From Caprella mutica (taxonomy: Eukaryota > Arthropoda > Malacostraca > Amphipoda > Caprellidae), in assembly GCA_947561585.1 (NCBI GenBank), contig CANNZV010003234.1:1-64000 (forward strand): 64,000 nt of DNA. The letters run 5' to 3'. The stretch's first letter is position 1; each line of letters starts with the position of its first letter. The notes under the pieces were generated by a model. That model saw only the letters and a program-made list of their open reading frames with translations. It ran no database searches and was not told the origin of the DNA. This document shows positions 9,940-20,814 of the stretch, one piece after another. The position numbers and the translations under genes are program-made.

Positions 9940-12530
9940 ATCTAGCTTATTGGTATCTACATAAAGATAGATATTGCTACTACCACTAGTGTTATGTAAT
10001 CCATTTAAGAAGCTCAATGAATTTATGGATACAATTTATAATAATCCAGTTAACCATTAACTAGTTATAGGCAATATGCCTATAGTCTCTTACCAAATAA
10101 TTTCCTCTGATTCAGGGATATACAGACATGGGAATATCGATAACCCCCTGCTTGGATCGAAGACAAACCCTATGAATTTGAGACTAGGGTAAATCTAGTT
10201 AGTTAGTTCATAGCCGGTATTTCAAAACCGTGCTTACACTGGAAATATCAAATATACGCTACGCTATATTGTGTATAGTTTTTAACTCTCTTTAAATATT
10301 TCGTCTAATTCATGGTGACTACTAACTAGCTATATTATATATGCATATTGAGTCTCTTTACATATAAATTCACATTATGAAAACAATTCGAGAGGGAATT
10401 TCGACAACCTCCTACTATGTTTGTAGACAGTCCCTATGAATTTGTAGCTAGGGCAACTGGTTAACTATTTTAGCCGGGTATTTGTGACCAGAGCTTGTAC
10501 TGGCTTCATCTAAGGTACACTAGACATATCGTGTAACTACTGTAATACTTGAACATTAGTCTCTAGTAGCAATATTAAGTTTTAGCAGTACAGACTGTAT
10601 ATAACACTAGATATATTTTACCACTGCATATCTAAGTTTAGTACTTCATTAAAAATTTGCTGGAAGATTTTTAATAAGCCAGTTAACTTACTAGTTATAT
10701 GCTAATGCCTCAGTCTCTTCCCAAATGGGTTTGCAATGTAAAGTTTTCTCTGATTCAGATAATTAACAGGGTATTTCGATAATCTCCTGCTAGTGTTCAA
10801 GACTGTTCACAATTTTTTTTTAGTAGGCCAGTTTACTATGTGTCGCAATTTACCTACTTTACCCTATTAGCTATGTTATATTACTTGGTACATTCTTCTC
10901 TGACTCGGAGAATTGACGAAGAGTTGAAGACTGTTGAATACGTTGTTGCACTAGGGCATCAACTAGTTCAACCAGAAATTCAGTACACATAGTTACATAA
11001 AACTTGTATTCCAAAAATAATTTCTTATTTTGGAAATTCAAAAAATTCATGTCTGTAGGAATGAAGATTAGTCATACAGAAGAACAATATATGTCTGCAG
11101 TCTGTTACGTTTTCTCATTCCCTAAAAGACGTGGAGGCTTAATTTATTTATAAATTTAAATCCATTGAATTTGCATATCCATTATGAACATTATCTATTG
11201 GAACAGTGAACAATTGCAGTTGGTTTTTATGGAATAAACTAGTCTCATGGCCAAAATAGTCTCATGGCCTCTATTGATTTTGAAGATTAAACTATTCTGT
11301 CAATATAGAGTATAATACCGTAAATATTTGAAATTCTGCAGAGTTGGAAAACACTTCTAACTTAAAGTTTTAGAGCTAAAGGTTTTACTGGTGAATCATG
11401 CAGTTTACTTAAATCATGAATTCCATATTGGAAAAATTGAGAACTGAAAGTTAAAGGTCTATTAATTCCTTATTAGAAAGAATTGATTTTCAATTTATGC
11501 AACAAATTTGAGCGAAATTCAATACATTGTGACGTTTTTAAATTTCGGAGTTCTAGCAGTTTAATAGGAAGATTTTTCTTCATAATTTTAGAACGTCCTA
11601 AAATTGAAGCTCTCGAAATTGCCAATGGTAACTTTAAAAAAGTAAGGAAATTGATGATAATTATGCAGCTTAAAGTATTTAGATACTCTGTCACTACTAT
11701 AGTTTGTAAGCATAAACCATATAATTCTCAAGGTATTGTACTTAGCTACCACAGTTGCATCAACGGAATGTACATTTCTTATAAATTTATTAAATTTTAT
11801 TTAAAATTTATTTTAATTATTTATTAAACTAAAACCATTGGTGGTCGATGGATTATATATGCTAAGACTCTACATCCCACATTAATGTTCTAGAACTAAA
11901 AGGCCATTTTTATCCGGTTCACAGTGCTTTTTAAATGACTCTTTGTTTGTCCACATCTAAATAGTAACCGTCAAGACTACAAATGTTCAGTTATGCTCTC
12001 GTATTAGTAAATGTATTTGACAACGTCTGTTAGAAGACTAAATTTTCTGTGAAAAATATACCTGTACCAAACCATTCATGCTGATAAAGCAAGCAAGTAA
12101 GTTTTTTTTTATTTATTTATGGGAATATCGAATGGTAGCTGATCTATAACGTTAAAGTATCATGAGGCTTTGTAAAATTTATCAAGACCAAGTGCAACAG
12201 TGTTCATTGCCCCTTTGCGGCACCAAAACTATATAAGCAATATAGCTAAATAACAAGTGGTATAATTTTTTTTAGAGTAGACAGAAAACTGATTCCATGC
12301 AATTTATGATGTAAATTATTAATGCAAAGTCAAATCGTAACTGCTAATATAATCTATTGGTAATATAGAGTAAATTATTATTATATGGTAAATTGTTAAT
12401 GATATAAATTGTTCACTTGTAACCAAAAGTGGTTCTAGCTCTTTTGAAGATGGATTAATCTGCCATAATTAGTTTTCTAATCAACACTGCTGGATTATCT
12501 ATAGTGAAATCGCCTGCAGTGAAGCGTGTA
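9940..12530. other. Decayed DNA with degenerate tandem blocks
   Basis: No gene was recognised. Four diverged blocks at about 10,110, 10,390, 10,750 and 10,895 share a core of the type TCTGATTCAG...GGTATTTCGATAAYCYCCTGCT followed by a segment near ACTAGGGCAACT. They look like an old, irregular duplication. The 114-codon ORF at 11,483-11,827 is rich in Ile/Leu/Lys and has no recognisable domain. Confidence 0.4.
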
Positions 12531-12680
12531 AGGGTACGTTCACACTACAAGCGGCGCGAGCGGAGCGTCATTAATGAGGTTTGTTATTCCTTTGGCTGTT
12601 CACACTGCGAGCGGAGCGGCGCTCCAAATAAACAATGATATTAATTGCGCACCGCTCCGCTTGTAGTGTGTACGTACCCT
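12531..12680. mobile_element. 150-bp palindromic MITE with TA flanks
   Basis: The left end AGGGTACGTTCACACTACAAG and the right end CTTGTAGTGTGTACGTACCCT are inverted repeats, flanked by TA on both sides (12,529-12,530 and 12,681-12,682). The interior contains further CGGAGCGGCGCTCC palindromes, making it the most GC-rich patch of the neighbourhood. TA flanks are compatible with a Tc1/mariner target, or part of a TWA target of PIF/Harbinger elements. Confidence 0.75.
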
Positions 12681-12949
12681 TAGTGTTATTATAATAGTGC
12701 GGGTATCCTGGATACCAAATAAAAAGTTATGGATGTATAAAGATTTTGTATTTATTACCTTATACAATCACGTGCAGGAAGTAATGAATTCCTGATAAAA
12801 TGAGGCATTTTGACGTCAATTCAAATTTTGAGAGCGTAAATTCAAATTATTCTCAAAATTTAAACCTTCAAAGAGTACATGGAGTAGAATTCGTGGAGTG
12901 TCTAATCAGCTCTGCAAGTTTCCGAAAATCATGCAAAGCGGTACCTATC

Positions 12950-13145
12950 TATTTCAAAAATAGGTAAACAAATTGAAGTAGTTATGGTTATGGAAGAGGC
13001 AGGAATCGACACTGCTAATTGTAATCTCTGCACTTGTGAAGCAGCCGTCCCTTCTTCCTTAGAAACCATTATATTATCATTGACGATATTGAAGGTCGCA
13101 GGATGGTCCAACGATACAACTTTCAAACGCTTCTAAGAGAAAGTC
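12950..13145 (+). pseudogene. Tyrosine recombinase C-terminal fragment 1 (DIRS-like)
   Basis: Read on the plus strand, this segment contains MEEAGID and, after a degenerate stretch, ILKVAGWSNDTTFKRF followed by a stop codon where the family has the catalytic Tyr. DIRS and related YR retroelements end with a pattern like 'HSTRgASTS......IlkaAGWSs.sTFkkFY.k'. The HxxR segment is scrambled here. It is too short and damaged to function, and lies directly upstream of a second remnant of the same domain. Confidence 0.6.
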
Positions 13146-13214
13146 TTACTTGAGACCTAATTTGTTTAATCTTTTTCTGCGTTCTTTAAAATCTCATAAG
13201 TTGGCACCTCTAGA

Positions 13215-13560
13215 ACCATAATCATGTGATTCACTTGACTAAATTTAGCGATTCTGCTATTTGTAGTGTTAATACTTCAGAACGTTATTTGTCTAGAACT
13301 ATTTCTTTAGAAGGTAACAACTCTCAATTATTTATAAGTTACCGTAAACCGTACCACCCAGTTGCCACTCATACTATTGCTTGTTGATCAAAGAATGTTA
13401 TGTTTGAAGCTGGAATTGATGTGAATATGTTTAAACTTTCCTAGTATGAGGACAGCCTCAACCTCTCATGATAAAATGTCTAACGTTCCCATGGAACTTA
13501 TTATGAAATTGGCTGGGTGGACGAATTGTAAATCTTTAGAAATCTTTTATAATAAAGCCA
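13215..13560 (+). pseudogene. Tyrosine recombinase C-terminal fragment 2 (DIRS-like)
   Basis: Readable blocks in order: LEGNNSQLFISYRKPYHPV, FEAGIDVNMFK, then after a frameshift MRTASTSHDKMSNVP and MKLAGWTNCKSLEIFYNKA. These match the order of conserved blocks of DIRS/Ngaro-type tyrosine recombinases: 'LFvSy.kPh.PVs', 'aGId...F', 'HSxRsASTS', 'aGW...tF..FY'. The Arg of HxxR and the nucleophilic Tyr are readable; the His appears lost. In-frame stops (for example after HTIAC) and a frameshift make it a pseudogene. Sequence downstream carries the inverted terminal repeats expected of the element. Confidence 0.7.
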
Positions 13561-13649
13561 TAATTTTGGCTATTGTTTTTTCTGAATAAATGTTTTTGTT
13601 GGGTATAATTTTTTTCATTCGGATCCTCTTCTCCTCGGAGACTTTGAAG

Positions 13650-13945
13650 TCTCCTGTATACTGTTATGACGTCACACCAAGGAAGAAGAACTCCGACGGA
13701 TATTCCTAAAGTTAGCAGAGCCTTACCTTCAGGGAAGGTGAATGCCGACTTCTTCCTGGTGTTATATCCCTCCCTGTAACACCCACCCACTGTCATAAAA
13801 TTATTTGGGTTCTCCGAGGAGAGGATGACCCTCAGCTTTGAATACTGATGTTTTGAGCTTGCCGCGCACACCATTATGATGACCATATCTCCTGTATACG
13901 GTTATGACGTCACACCAAGGAAGAAGAACTGCCTCCGGATAATCA
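13650..13945 (-). repeat. Right inverted end, duplicated
   Basis: TGTTATGACGTCACACCAAG occurs at about 13,661 and, with one change, at about 13,901. The second copy extends left through GCTTGCCGCGCACACC and is the inverted match to 8491-8585. Between the copies, CCTTACCTTCAGGGAAGGTG forms a small hairpin, and a mirrored version with CACCTTCCCTAAAGG lies at 13,957-13,973. Such repeated, partly inverted ends are typical of YR retroelements. Confidence 0.6.
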
Positions 13946-14184
13946 CAGTCGGCATTCACCTTCCCTAAAGGTAAGGCTCTGCCGACTTTAGGATTTTAGC
14001 TTACCCTAAAACTAGAAAGAATATAGGTACAGTTCAATGAAAGAAAAAAATATGAATAATTTTTTTTCCAAATTCCAGCAAACTAAATATAAGTTTTGAA
14101 CAAAATATTATGTTATCAGATTCAATGAGATATTTATATTAATTGAAAGTAAAAAACAAAATATTCAATTAAAGTAAAACAATA

Positions 14185-14335
14185 TTCCTTCCAATGAGAA
14201 AAAAGATTTAATCCAAGGAAAATAATATTCCTTCCAAAGGAAAAAAAGATTCAATCCAAAGAAAAAAAGGATTACTTTCAATGAGAAAATTGATTCCATC
14301 CAATGAGAAAAAATATTTCATCCAATGAAAAATTT
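14185..14335. repeat. Degenerate 20-25-bp A-rich tandem repeat
   Basis: Variants of TTCCTTCCAATGAGAAAAAAG and TTCAATCCAAAGAAAAAAAG alternate about six times with irregular spacing. Confidence 0.55.
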
Positions 14336-15213
14336 CGCATAAATGTTTTCAAGTAAACCTGAATTCTTCTTTATTGTGAAGTGAAATTGTATTTATTTGG
14401 AATATATGTGGTCATTCCTTCTGTTTATGAAAAAATTCATAGGTGCATATTTTATTAGGTTTTTGGCTTTGTAAGGAAGAAAAGTTGCTCTGTGTGTATA
14501 GTTCTTTCAATTAAAGTTCGATCGTATTTAGGATACTACACACTGAAAAAAAAAACATATTTTTAAGAAAAACAGTAGGTTTTGGCATATTTTCTTTGTA
14601 AAACTGCTTCCAATTGGCTTTGATTAAAAGAGATCTACTTCCTTTGGAAGTATTTTTAGCTTACTTCTTTACCAGAAAGTAATATTCGATTCATTGCAAT
14701 GACGCTTTCTACTAAGAAATATTTAGCATCTACACAAATCGTTCTCAGATTAAAATAGATATTGTTTCTTCTTATCAATAATGCAAGAGAACTTTCTGAG
14801 ATTTAATGCTCATTTTAAATTGAAATTTACGCAAATATTTTAAGATTAATTTCGATAAATATTCGAATTTATTGATAAGTTAAGATTTTTTTTCCAATAG
14901 ACCTGAAATAGCCAGGTCTTTAATATACTATATTATAATATGGTAACCTTAGCATATGCTTTTCTAAAACTCATATGCTTATTTGATTCGCATATGCATT
15001 TATCAACAAGCATAATATGCAATTATGCATATGCATTTAACAATGTGTATATGCATTTACTAATTTGCATATATGCATTTAGCAATATGCATATGCATTT
15101 ACCAATATGCATATGCATTTACCTATATGCATATGCATTTACCTATATGCAAATGCATATGCCAATTTGCATATGCAATTATAAGCATGCATAGATATAC
15201 TTTTATCAATATG

Positions 15214-15680
15214 CCTATCCTGAAGCTGTCTGTGACGAATGGATGAGAAGGGGGGTGGCGTCCCTGGGGCCCCGAACTGTTGTAATTTGGATTATGGATT
15301 GTCTTTTTTTCATTTTTATTATATTTATCATTTTTAACGCTACTTGCAGATTTAGAGGATGGTTATGCTCTTCAACTACGAGGTCTTAGATTTTTGGGTT
15401 CGGTAGGCTCGTAGGGTTAATTTTCTATCACCTCTTCATTTTCCTCTTCCATCCGTAAGTGCAGCCACCGATGTTTTGTGTCCCTTTTCGTCACTGCATT
15501 CACTGAGTAGCTTTTCTGCATCCATGAGCATTATCACCGACAGTATTAAGTAACTTTGTTCCATATAGAACCACTTTCCTTTCTGACTGCTTCTTCTAGT
15601 CCCTTGTATTTAATTTCCTTTTGACGTCAGCGATATGGCCTTTGGTTCCGAAGCAGACGTTAAACTTTTACTAAATTACT
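15214..15680 (+). mobile_element. Retroposon (SINE or LINE 3' end), second copy, slightly truncated
   Basis: It matches 44,449-44,957 along its length, from CTATCCTGAAGCTGTCTG to CCGAAGCAGACGTTAAAC. It lies between TATCAATATG (15,204-15,213) and TATTAATATG (15,681-15,690), a 9-of-10 target duplication. The 5' end is about 13 nt shorter than the 44-kb copy. It was inserted in the GCATATGC array of the surrounding element. Confidence 0.75.
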
Positions 15681-15878
15681 TATTAATATGAATTTGCATA
15701 TATTATGAATTATTATGCATTTAATAGTAATGCTCCAAATTTAAAATGTCAAGTATTTTAAAAGACTTAAGTGTTTCAGAGAAAGACACATTTCATTGTT
15801 GGCACTATAGGATACTATATTAGTGAAGTGAATTTTCATGACTACCAGTTATTTAAGAACAGAAACTAGGTATATAAT

Positions 15879-16910
15879 CACGGGAAACGGACTATTCCTC
15901 GCCCGCGGACTTTTCCCCGCCGGATTTATTTAAAATTAGACTCTGGAAGATAATTTAATGTTGCTATTCTATATTTAATTTTCGAAAATAAATAGTTTTG
16001 ACAAATAAATCAGTTGCCACGAAATTATATGCCGAAGTCTGCCATCTCAAATAACAGACCTTTTCTATTTTTTTTTTTTTCTTCTTTAATATAATTGTCA
16101 CATGGGAATAGGTTCCTAGTTGACTGAAAATGGGTCGCCACCAACTTTTTGAACCGAACCAGTTTTGTATTGGTTACTCCTCTATTATTAGTTTTCGTTG
16201 GTGAATTTTAGGGAAAATGTACGACAATATATATAAATCGTTCTGAAACCTGACTACGCGAAAAGTCTTGATTTAAGGATTTCTACACTCTAACTTACTT
16301 ACGTATTTTCATAATAATGGCTAAACCATTGTAAGATTTTTAAGGTACAAATATTAAATATACATATTATATAAATATTAAATGTACTTATTAGATAAAG
16401 GACACTAAAATAGAGGTCGATATTTAGTGTAATAAAAATCTATAGTAGGTTTATTAATTATAAAGTATAGCAATTAATAAATAAATTAAAAAAAAAATAA
16501 TGATCTGGAAAAGCATAAATTTGAACGAGTAGTTAGTAGATCGCCATTTTATGTATAGCTGAAAAATAAAATAATAAATTCACGATATAGAAAACTACAG
16601 AGTTTAAATAACTAAACAAATCGAAGCTGCTTAGAGTACCTTGCGACACTTGGTAACCCTTAGTATTGCAATAATGTTCGTACTTTGTAGCATCTAATTA
16701 TATACGAAAATACGAAGGCACAGTCTTAAAATCGAACGAACAATATGGGCACATAATTACGGGAATCAAATTCTGTTAATAAAATGTGTTTTCTATTGAT
16801 AAATTTTGTGTTTTATCAAAATCATACTTTATTTACCTAAATTAGTGATATTTTATTATGCGGGGAAAAGTCCTGGCGGGGAATAGTCCTGCGGGAAAAA
16901 GTCCCACTGC
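15879..16910. mobile_element. Nested foldback-like element with short CCCCGCC terminal arrays
   Basis: The left end carries GGACTATTCCTCGCCCGCGG and GGACTTTTCCCCGCC; the right end carries the inverted units GCGGGGAAAAGTCCTGG and CGGGGAATAGTCCTGCGGG. The 0.9-kb interior is AT-rich without a recognisable ORF. No convincing target duplication was found, so the exact ends are uncertain. Confidence 0.5.
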
Positions 16911-18361
16911 CATACTGACCACCTGTGTCTATAATCTGTTTCTATCATTATCCTATTCTCCCACTGCCTAAGCTTTATGGCGCCATAGAGTTAACCATAT
17001 TCTTTAATTTTCGAACAAAAATTTAAAATCATATTCATTAGGAAAACTAAATCATAGAACACCTAAAGGTATATAACAAATAAATTAGGGGGTTTGTTCA
17101 ACCTCCCACCAGATATAAACAGCTGGAAGTGCATATATTGCCTTCCTTTATGTTTCAAATGCATATGCCATTTCTTATATGCATTATCTTTAAGTGCATA
17201 TGTTTTATCTGTAAAACATTTGCGTTTCCTCAAATACATATGTGTTTTCTTAAATGCATATGCGTTTTCTCAAAAAGCATAAAACCTGTTGCATATGCAG
17301 TATATTTCCCAGTGCATATACTGCATATATGGAAATGCATAATGTCACAACCCTAATGATCACACATAAAATGTGAACTCATCGATTAAGTTATAAAATT
17401 AGGTATGATAATGTGGTTCACTGGATCTTTATTAAGTACAGAATTAACATATCTTTTAAAATGAATCCAGTTGCATAATTCGCTTTAAAGGTCCCCTCCA
17501 CTCTAATTTTTTTATTTCTCTATGGATTAGAACTAATGTTACTGATAATAAAACTGCAAACCATTTCAAATTTGGGATTTGGGTTTATAGTTTTATTATA
17601 ATATGTTATTTAAGATTTTTTTCCGTTCTATCTACTACACCTCTGAATTTAAAGCATAGAAAAAGCCCCCCTGGTCGATAGGCTAACACTATCATGGGCT
17701 AACACCATGATATAACTACTCTATAAGGTACGCTCGCAAAAGAGACGAAATTGTGTTTCTTCTGCGCAGCCCTCCCTCGTGACGTCATAGAGGATGGTAT
17801 TACATTAAATTGCTGTCACTCGTATAGCAAATTCATTTTGAAAGTATCAATTATCAGAGTTTCTTTTTATTAATTTAGGTATTATTAAGCAATCAGAACA
17901 ATGGTAAATAAGATTTATCTAATAAACATAAATATTAATAAATAAACATTAATTGATTCATTTTTCCTTTGGTTCAAAATTAGTGTTTTCTATAATAAAG
18001 TCTCAGGGATTTTTTTAAGTTATTACTATTAAACATGATTTGGTACAACTATGAACATATGGGGATTAATGAAACTAAGAAATAACAGATCTCAAATGTA
18101 TTGACGAAATCAGTGTGCGTGACAAACTAACTAACTAACTAACAAACAAAGAAAGCAATACCATAATAGAAAACTTCCTTGAAAAAAACTTGTCAGGGGT
18201 GACTCAACAAAATATAAGACATGAATTAAAGTTGATTCTAATACAAATAATAACACCGTGAATTAATATATTTTACAGGTCATAAATCTTTATAGGTAGA
18301 TCACATAAATATAACTTTAGTGGTCCTTTTGCTTGAAATAGCATAGTTATCATACCGCTCT

Positions 18362-18553
18362 AGGGTCACGCAGGTAAATTGCAGCCCTCTACAGAGAGTC
18401 TCTAAAACATTCTGAATCGAAATACGGTACATTAAAATGTTGCATAACTATCTAAAGAAGTACAGTGCATGATATAACTTATCAATTTAGGTTTTAAACG
18501 AGTGTTTTGAAGCTATGATGTTCTGCTGTTAGAGGCCGAAGTTAGTAAGGGTA
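18362..18553. mobile_element. Second copy of the AGGGTCAC MITE, right end lost
   Basis: It begins AGGGTCACGCAGGTAAATTG as at 9739 and shares the internal block TTTTGAAGCTATGATRTTCT. The right inverted end (AATTTACCTGC...) is missing, replaced by GTTAGTAAGGGTATATATTG. Confidence 0.5.
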
Positions 18554-19298
18554 TATATTGCCATATCAAATACATGTAAATATACGAAATAAAAATAATT
18601 GTAAGTAGGTAAATAAGTATTTTAGACAAAATAAGATGATATATTCGTAATTCTCGTAAAATTCTTTATGTGAATGTCATGAAAATGGTATGTAGTAAGC
18701 TGTATTTATCTATCATTAAAAAAAAAAATTGCATGGTAAAGCCTCACTTCCAAGACGTCACAAAATACTCCCGCACGTTAGTGAGGGTTTGGGGAGAAAC
18801 TGCGCGCGAGCATTTATATCATGGCTAACACGATCCGACAAAATCAAAACAATAACAAAGCTGATTGATAGATATCAATAGATATCATCGGTACCGTATT
18901 GTCACTCAAGATGTTCTTTGTGTTAATCGAGTTACTTTGTAACAAACTAAAAATGCTTGACAAAGACACCTGCCTACTTAATAATGAATGTTTTTTGATT
19001 AATTTGATTGAATTTCCATTTCAGCGTGATACCACAGCACTCCTATTAGGTATTCGTACATTAATTTAAAATGTACTATAATTTGGAGAATTGAGTCAAT
19101 TGAGCTTTGGTCTAATATTATACTTTGTATCTATATGTCTTTATTTTTGACCGATGTTCAATTTCCCATCATTCAGCATGCATTAGGCTAATTCTTATGA
19201 TCTATTTTTTAACATCATGCAGACACTGAGACACAGATGTAAAGTAAGGTATGGACCAATTAAAGCTGACTCAAACTATGGTGCAAACCCTGCCTTAA

Positions 19299-19971
19299 GC
19301 CCCGTCCAGACGGTCAAATTTTTCAGAGAAGTGACAAACTTAATGACAAACTAAATGACGATAACTTCCTAGCGTCAGCAAACCGTCAAACTTTTAATCA
19401 GTTTTGTGATTCCAACATGTTGGATATCGTCAACAAAAAGTTTGTCAAACTATTTGCTGACGATAAAGTTTGAAGTACACACTGACTTTCCGGTAATTAT
19501 ATTTTTTTATTTGCGCGTCATTATAGTTTATTACAGCTAGGTACACCTACAAAAACTTCCTTTTTTTCAAACAAAGTTACAATGGCTGACGACAGACTAT
19601 TTAATACTTGGTTGTATAATGTATTAATGTATTAGATATAAGTTATAGGTAGGCTACCTACGTTGTGAATTGTTTTCTATGATCTATTTTTGACTATCCT
19701 TTTCAAGACGATATTTTGTCATTAAAAACAAATTATTTTTTCTGGTTTCTTACTGCTCTAAATTTAAAAAAATATACATACAAAGTTATATAATTTCTAT
19801 TTTCACGATATAAAACATTAATTTTGACGAAACTGACGCCAGTGAACCTCAAACTTTTGGCGAGAAAATTTGACCGTGTAGACACTCCTTGAAAACTGAC
19901 GATAAGTTTGTCATTTAGTTTGTCATTAAGTTTGTCACTTCTCTAAAAATATTTGACCGTCTGGACGGGGC
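19299..19971. mobile_element. 673-bp TIR element with about 70-bp inverted ends
   Basis: The left arm starts GCCCCGTCCAGACGGTCAAA and continues through GTGACAAACTTAATGACAAA; the right arm is its inverted copy ending TTTGACCGTCTGGACGGGGC. It is flanked by TTAA on the left and TTTA on the right, so the target was probably TTAA with one later change. A direct repeat of TTTGTCATTTAG and TTTGTCATTAAG lies inside each arm. No ORF. Confidence 0.7.
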
Positions 19972-20246
19972 TTTACTCAGATTTACTGTTACCTAACTTT
20001 AATATTATAGGTACTGTAAGGTACATACGCTCTAGCATAGCTAGGCCGGTCTTAGCGTATCCATAATCCGCCTTATCCGCGTAAGTTACAGTAGGTATTC
20101 TAAGATTCACTTTAATATTTATCGTAATAGTGTAGTTCTAAGACAATGGATCCATATAAAGAATTCAATTACCTAATTAAGTATTTCCTACTAATCGTTT
20201 TCATATATCATAACATTTTCCGATATTGAGAACTGTTAATTTTTAT

Positions 20247-20390
20247 ACACTTTCTATTTGAACGCAGATCTGTGATTTGAAATTTTCAATAGGTATGCGC
20301 TATGTATATACGAACAAAACACTTTCTATTTGAACGCAGATCTGTGATTTGAAATTTTTAATAGGTATGCGCTATGTATATACGGACAAA
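20247..20390. repeat. 72-bp tandem duplication
   Basis: Two nearly identical 72-bp units begin ACACTTTCTATTTGAACGCAG and differ at only a few positions, so the duplication is recent. Confidence 0.85.
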
Positions 20391-20814
20391 CATCCTACTC
20401 AAGTAAACGGGGGCTTTTTTTTCTAATGAAATTATGAATCTCAGAATGAGAAAAAACGAAATGCGAATATTTTTTATATAATTAATTGTGAACAGAATAC
20501 TTGATCGATTTCAATTCTGTTAACTGCGATACGTTGTATAACCTTAGCTCTACAAATTTAAAGCAATACCAGAATTTTTTTAATTTAGAGTGGAGAGGAC
20601 CTTTAAATAATGAGCAATAAGTATTTTAAATATGGAATTGAAGTAGCCAGATACTAATAGGTAAATGTGTTTTTCATTTGACAATAATCCATCTTGCAGT
20701 TAAAGTTCTCAACATGTGACTTAAGATGTGGGAAGAATTTAGTTGGCTGTTTTAGACCCAGAAACACTTTCCTGGCTAGTTTTGTGATATTTTGAAAAGT
20801 GCGTAGTTTTTCTG

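Larger units (their letters stand above)
8491..13945 (+). mobile_element. Candidate relic of a DIRS-like tyrosine-recombinase retroelement
   Basis: Inverted ends about 5.4 kb apart enclose two recombinase C-terminal remnants lying near the right end, the usual position of the YR gene in DIRS elements. The length is typical of a DIRS element. The middle (8.6-12.9 kb) shows no reverse transcriptase or RNase H that I can read; it holds a 122-bp satellite, MITEs and degenerate repeats. Whether the ends belong to one insertion is inference. Confidence 0.4.
14953..17348. mobile_element. Foldback-like element with GCATATGC terminal arrays
   Basis: It interrupts repeat X. The left array (14,953-15,200) is built of units such as ATATGCATTTACCTATATGC; the right array (17,129-17,345) has inverted variants such as AAATGCATATGCGTTTTCTC. 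Flanks AACCTTAG and AACCCTAA are a possible imperfect target duplication (6 of 8). The interior holds two later insertions and no transposase. It differs from the other foldback-like elements in unit sequence, and its termini do not clearly carry the same signature. Confidence 0.55.
17489..20602. mobile_element. 3.1-kb TTAA-flanked element with 17-bp TIRs, non-autonomous
   Basis: The element inserts cleanly into repeat X: the uninterrupted copy reads CGCTTTAAATAATG, and here CGCTTTAA is followed by AGGTCCCCTCCACTCTAA, while the right end TTAGAGTGGAGAGGACCT precedes TTAAATAATG. TTAA is therefore duplicated (TTTAAA is an alternative reading). Both subtermini share an AAAAAGCCCCC block. A TTAA target is typical of piggyBac and Kolobok families. 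No transposase ORF is seen. It contains at least two nested MITEs and a 72-bp duplication. Confidence 0.7.
14539..20814 (+). mobile_element. Repeat X copy 2, split into three pieces by later insertions
   Basis: The pieces 14,539-14,952, 17,357-17,488 and 20,603-20,814 align in order with 4872-5580 plus 7030-7071. The left end reads TA-CACACTGAAAAAAAA and the right end TTTTTCTG-TA. The gaps are filled by a foldback-like element (14,953-17,348) and a TTAA-flanked element (17,489-20,602). This gives a relative age order: repeat X, then the two insertions, then the elements nested in them. Confidence 0.7.

Noticed and set aside
11483..11827. 114-codon plus-strand ORF
   Set aside because: Composition is that of AT-rich random DNA, an opposite-strand ORF overlaps it, and no motif is recognisable.
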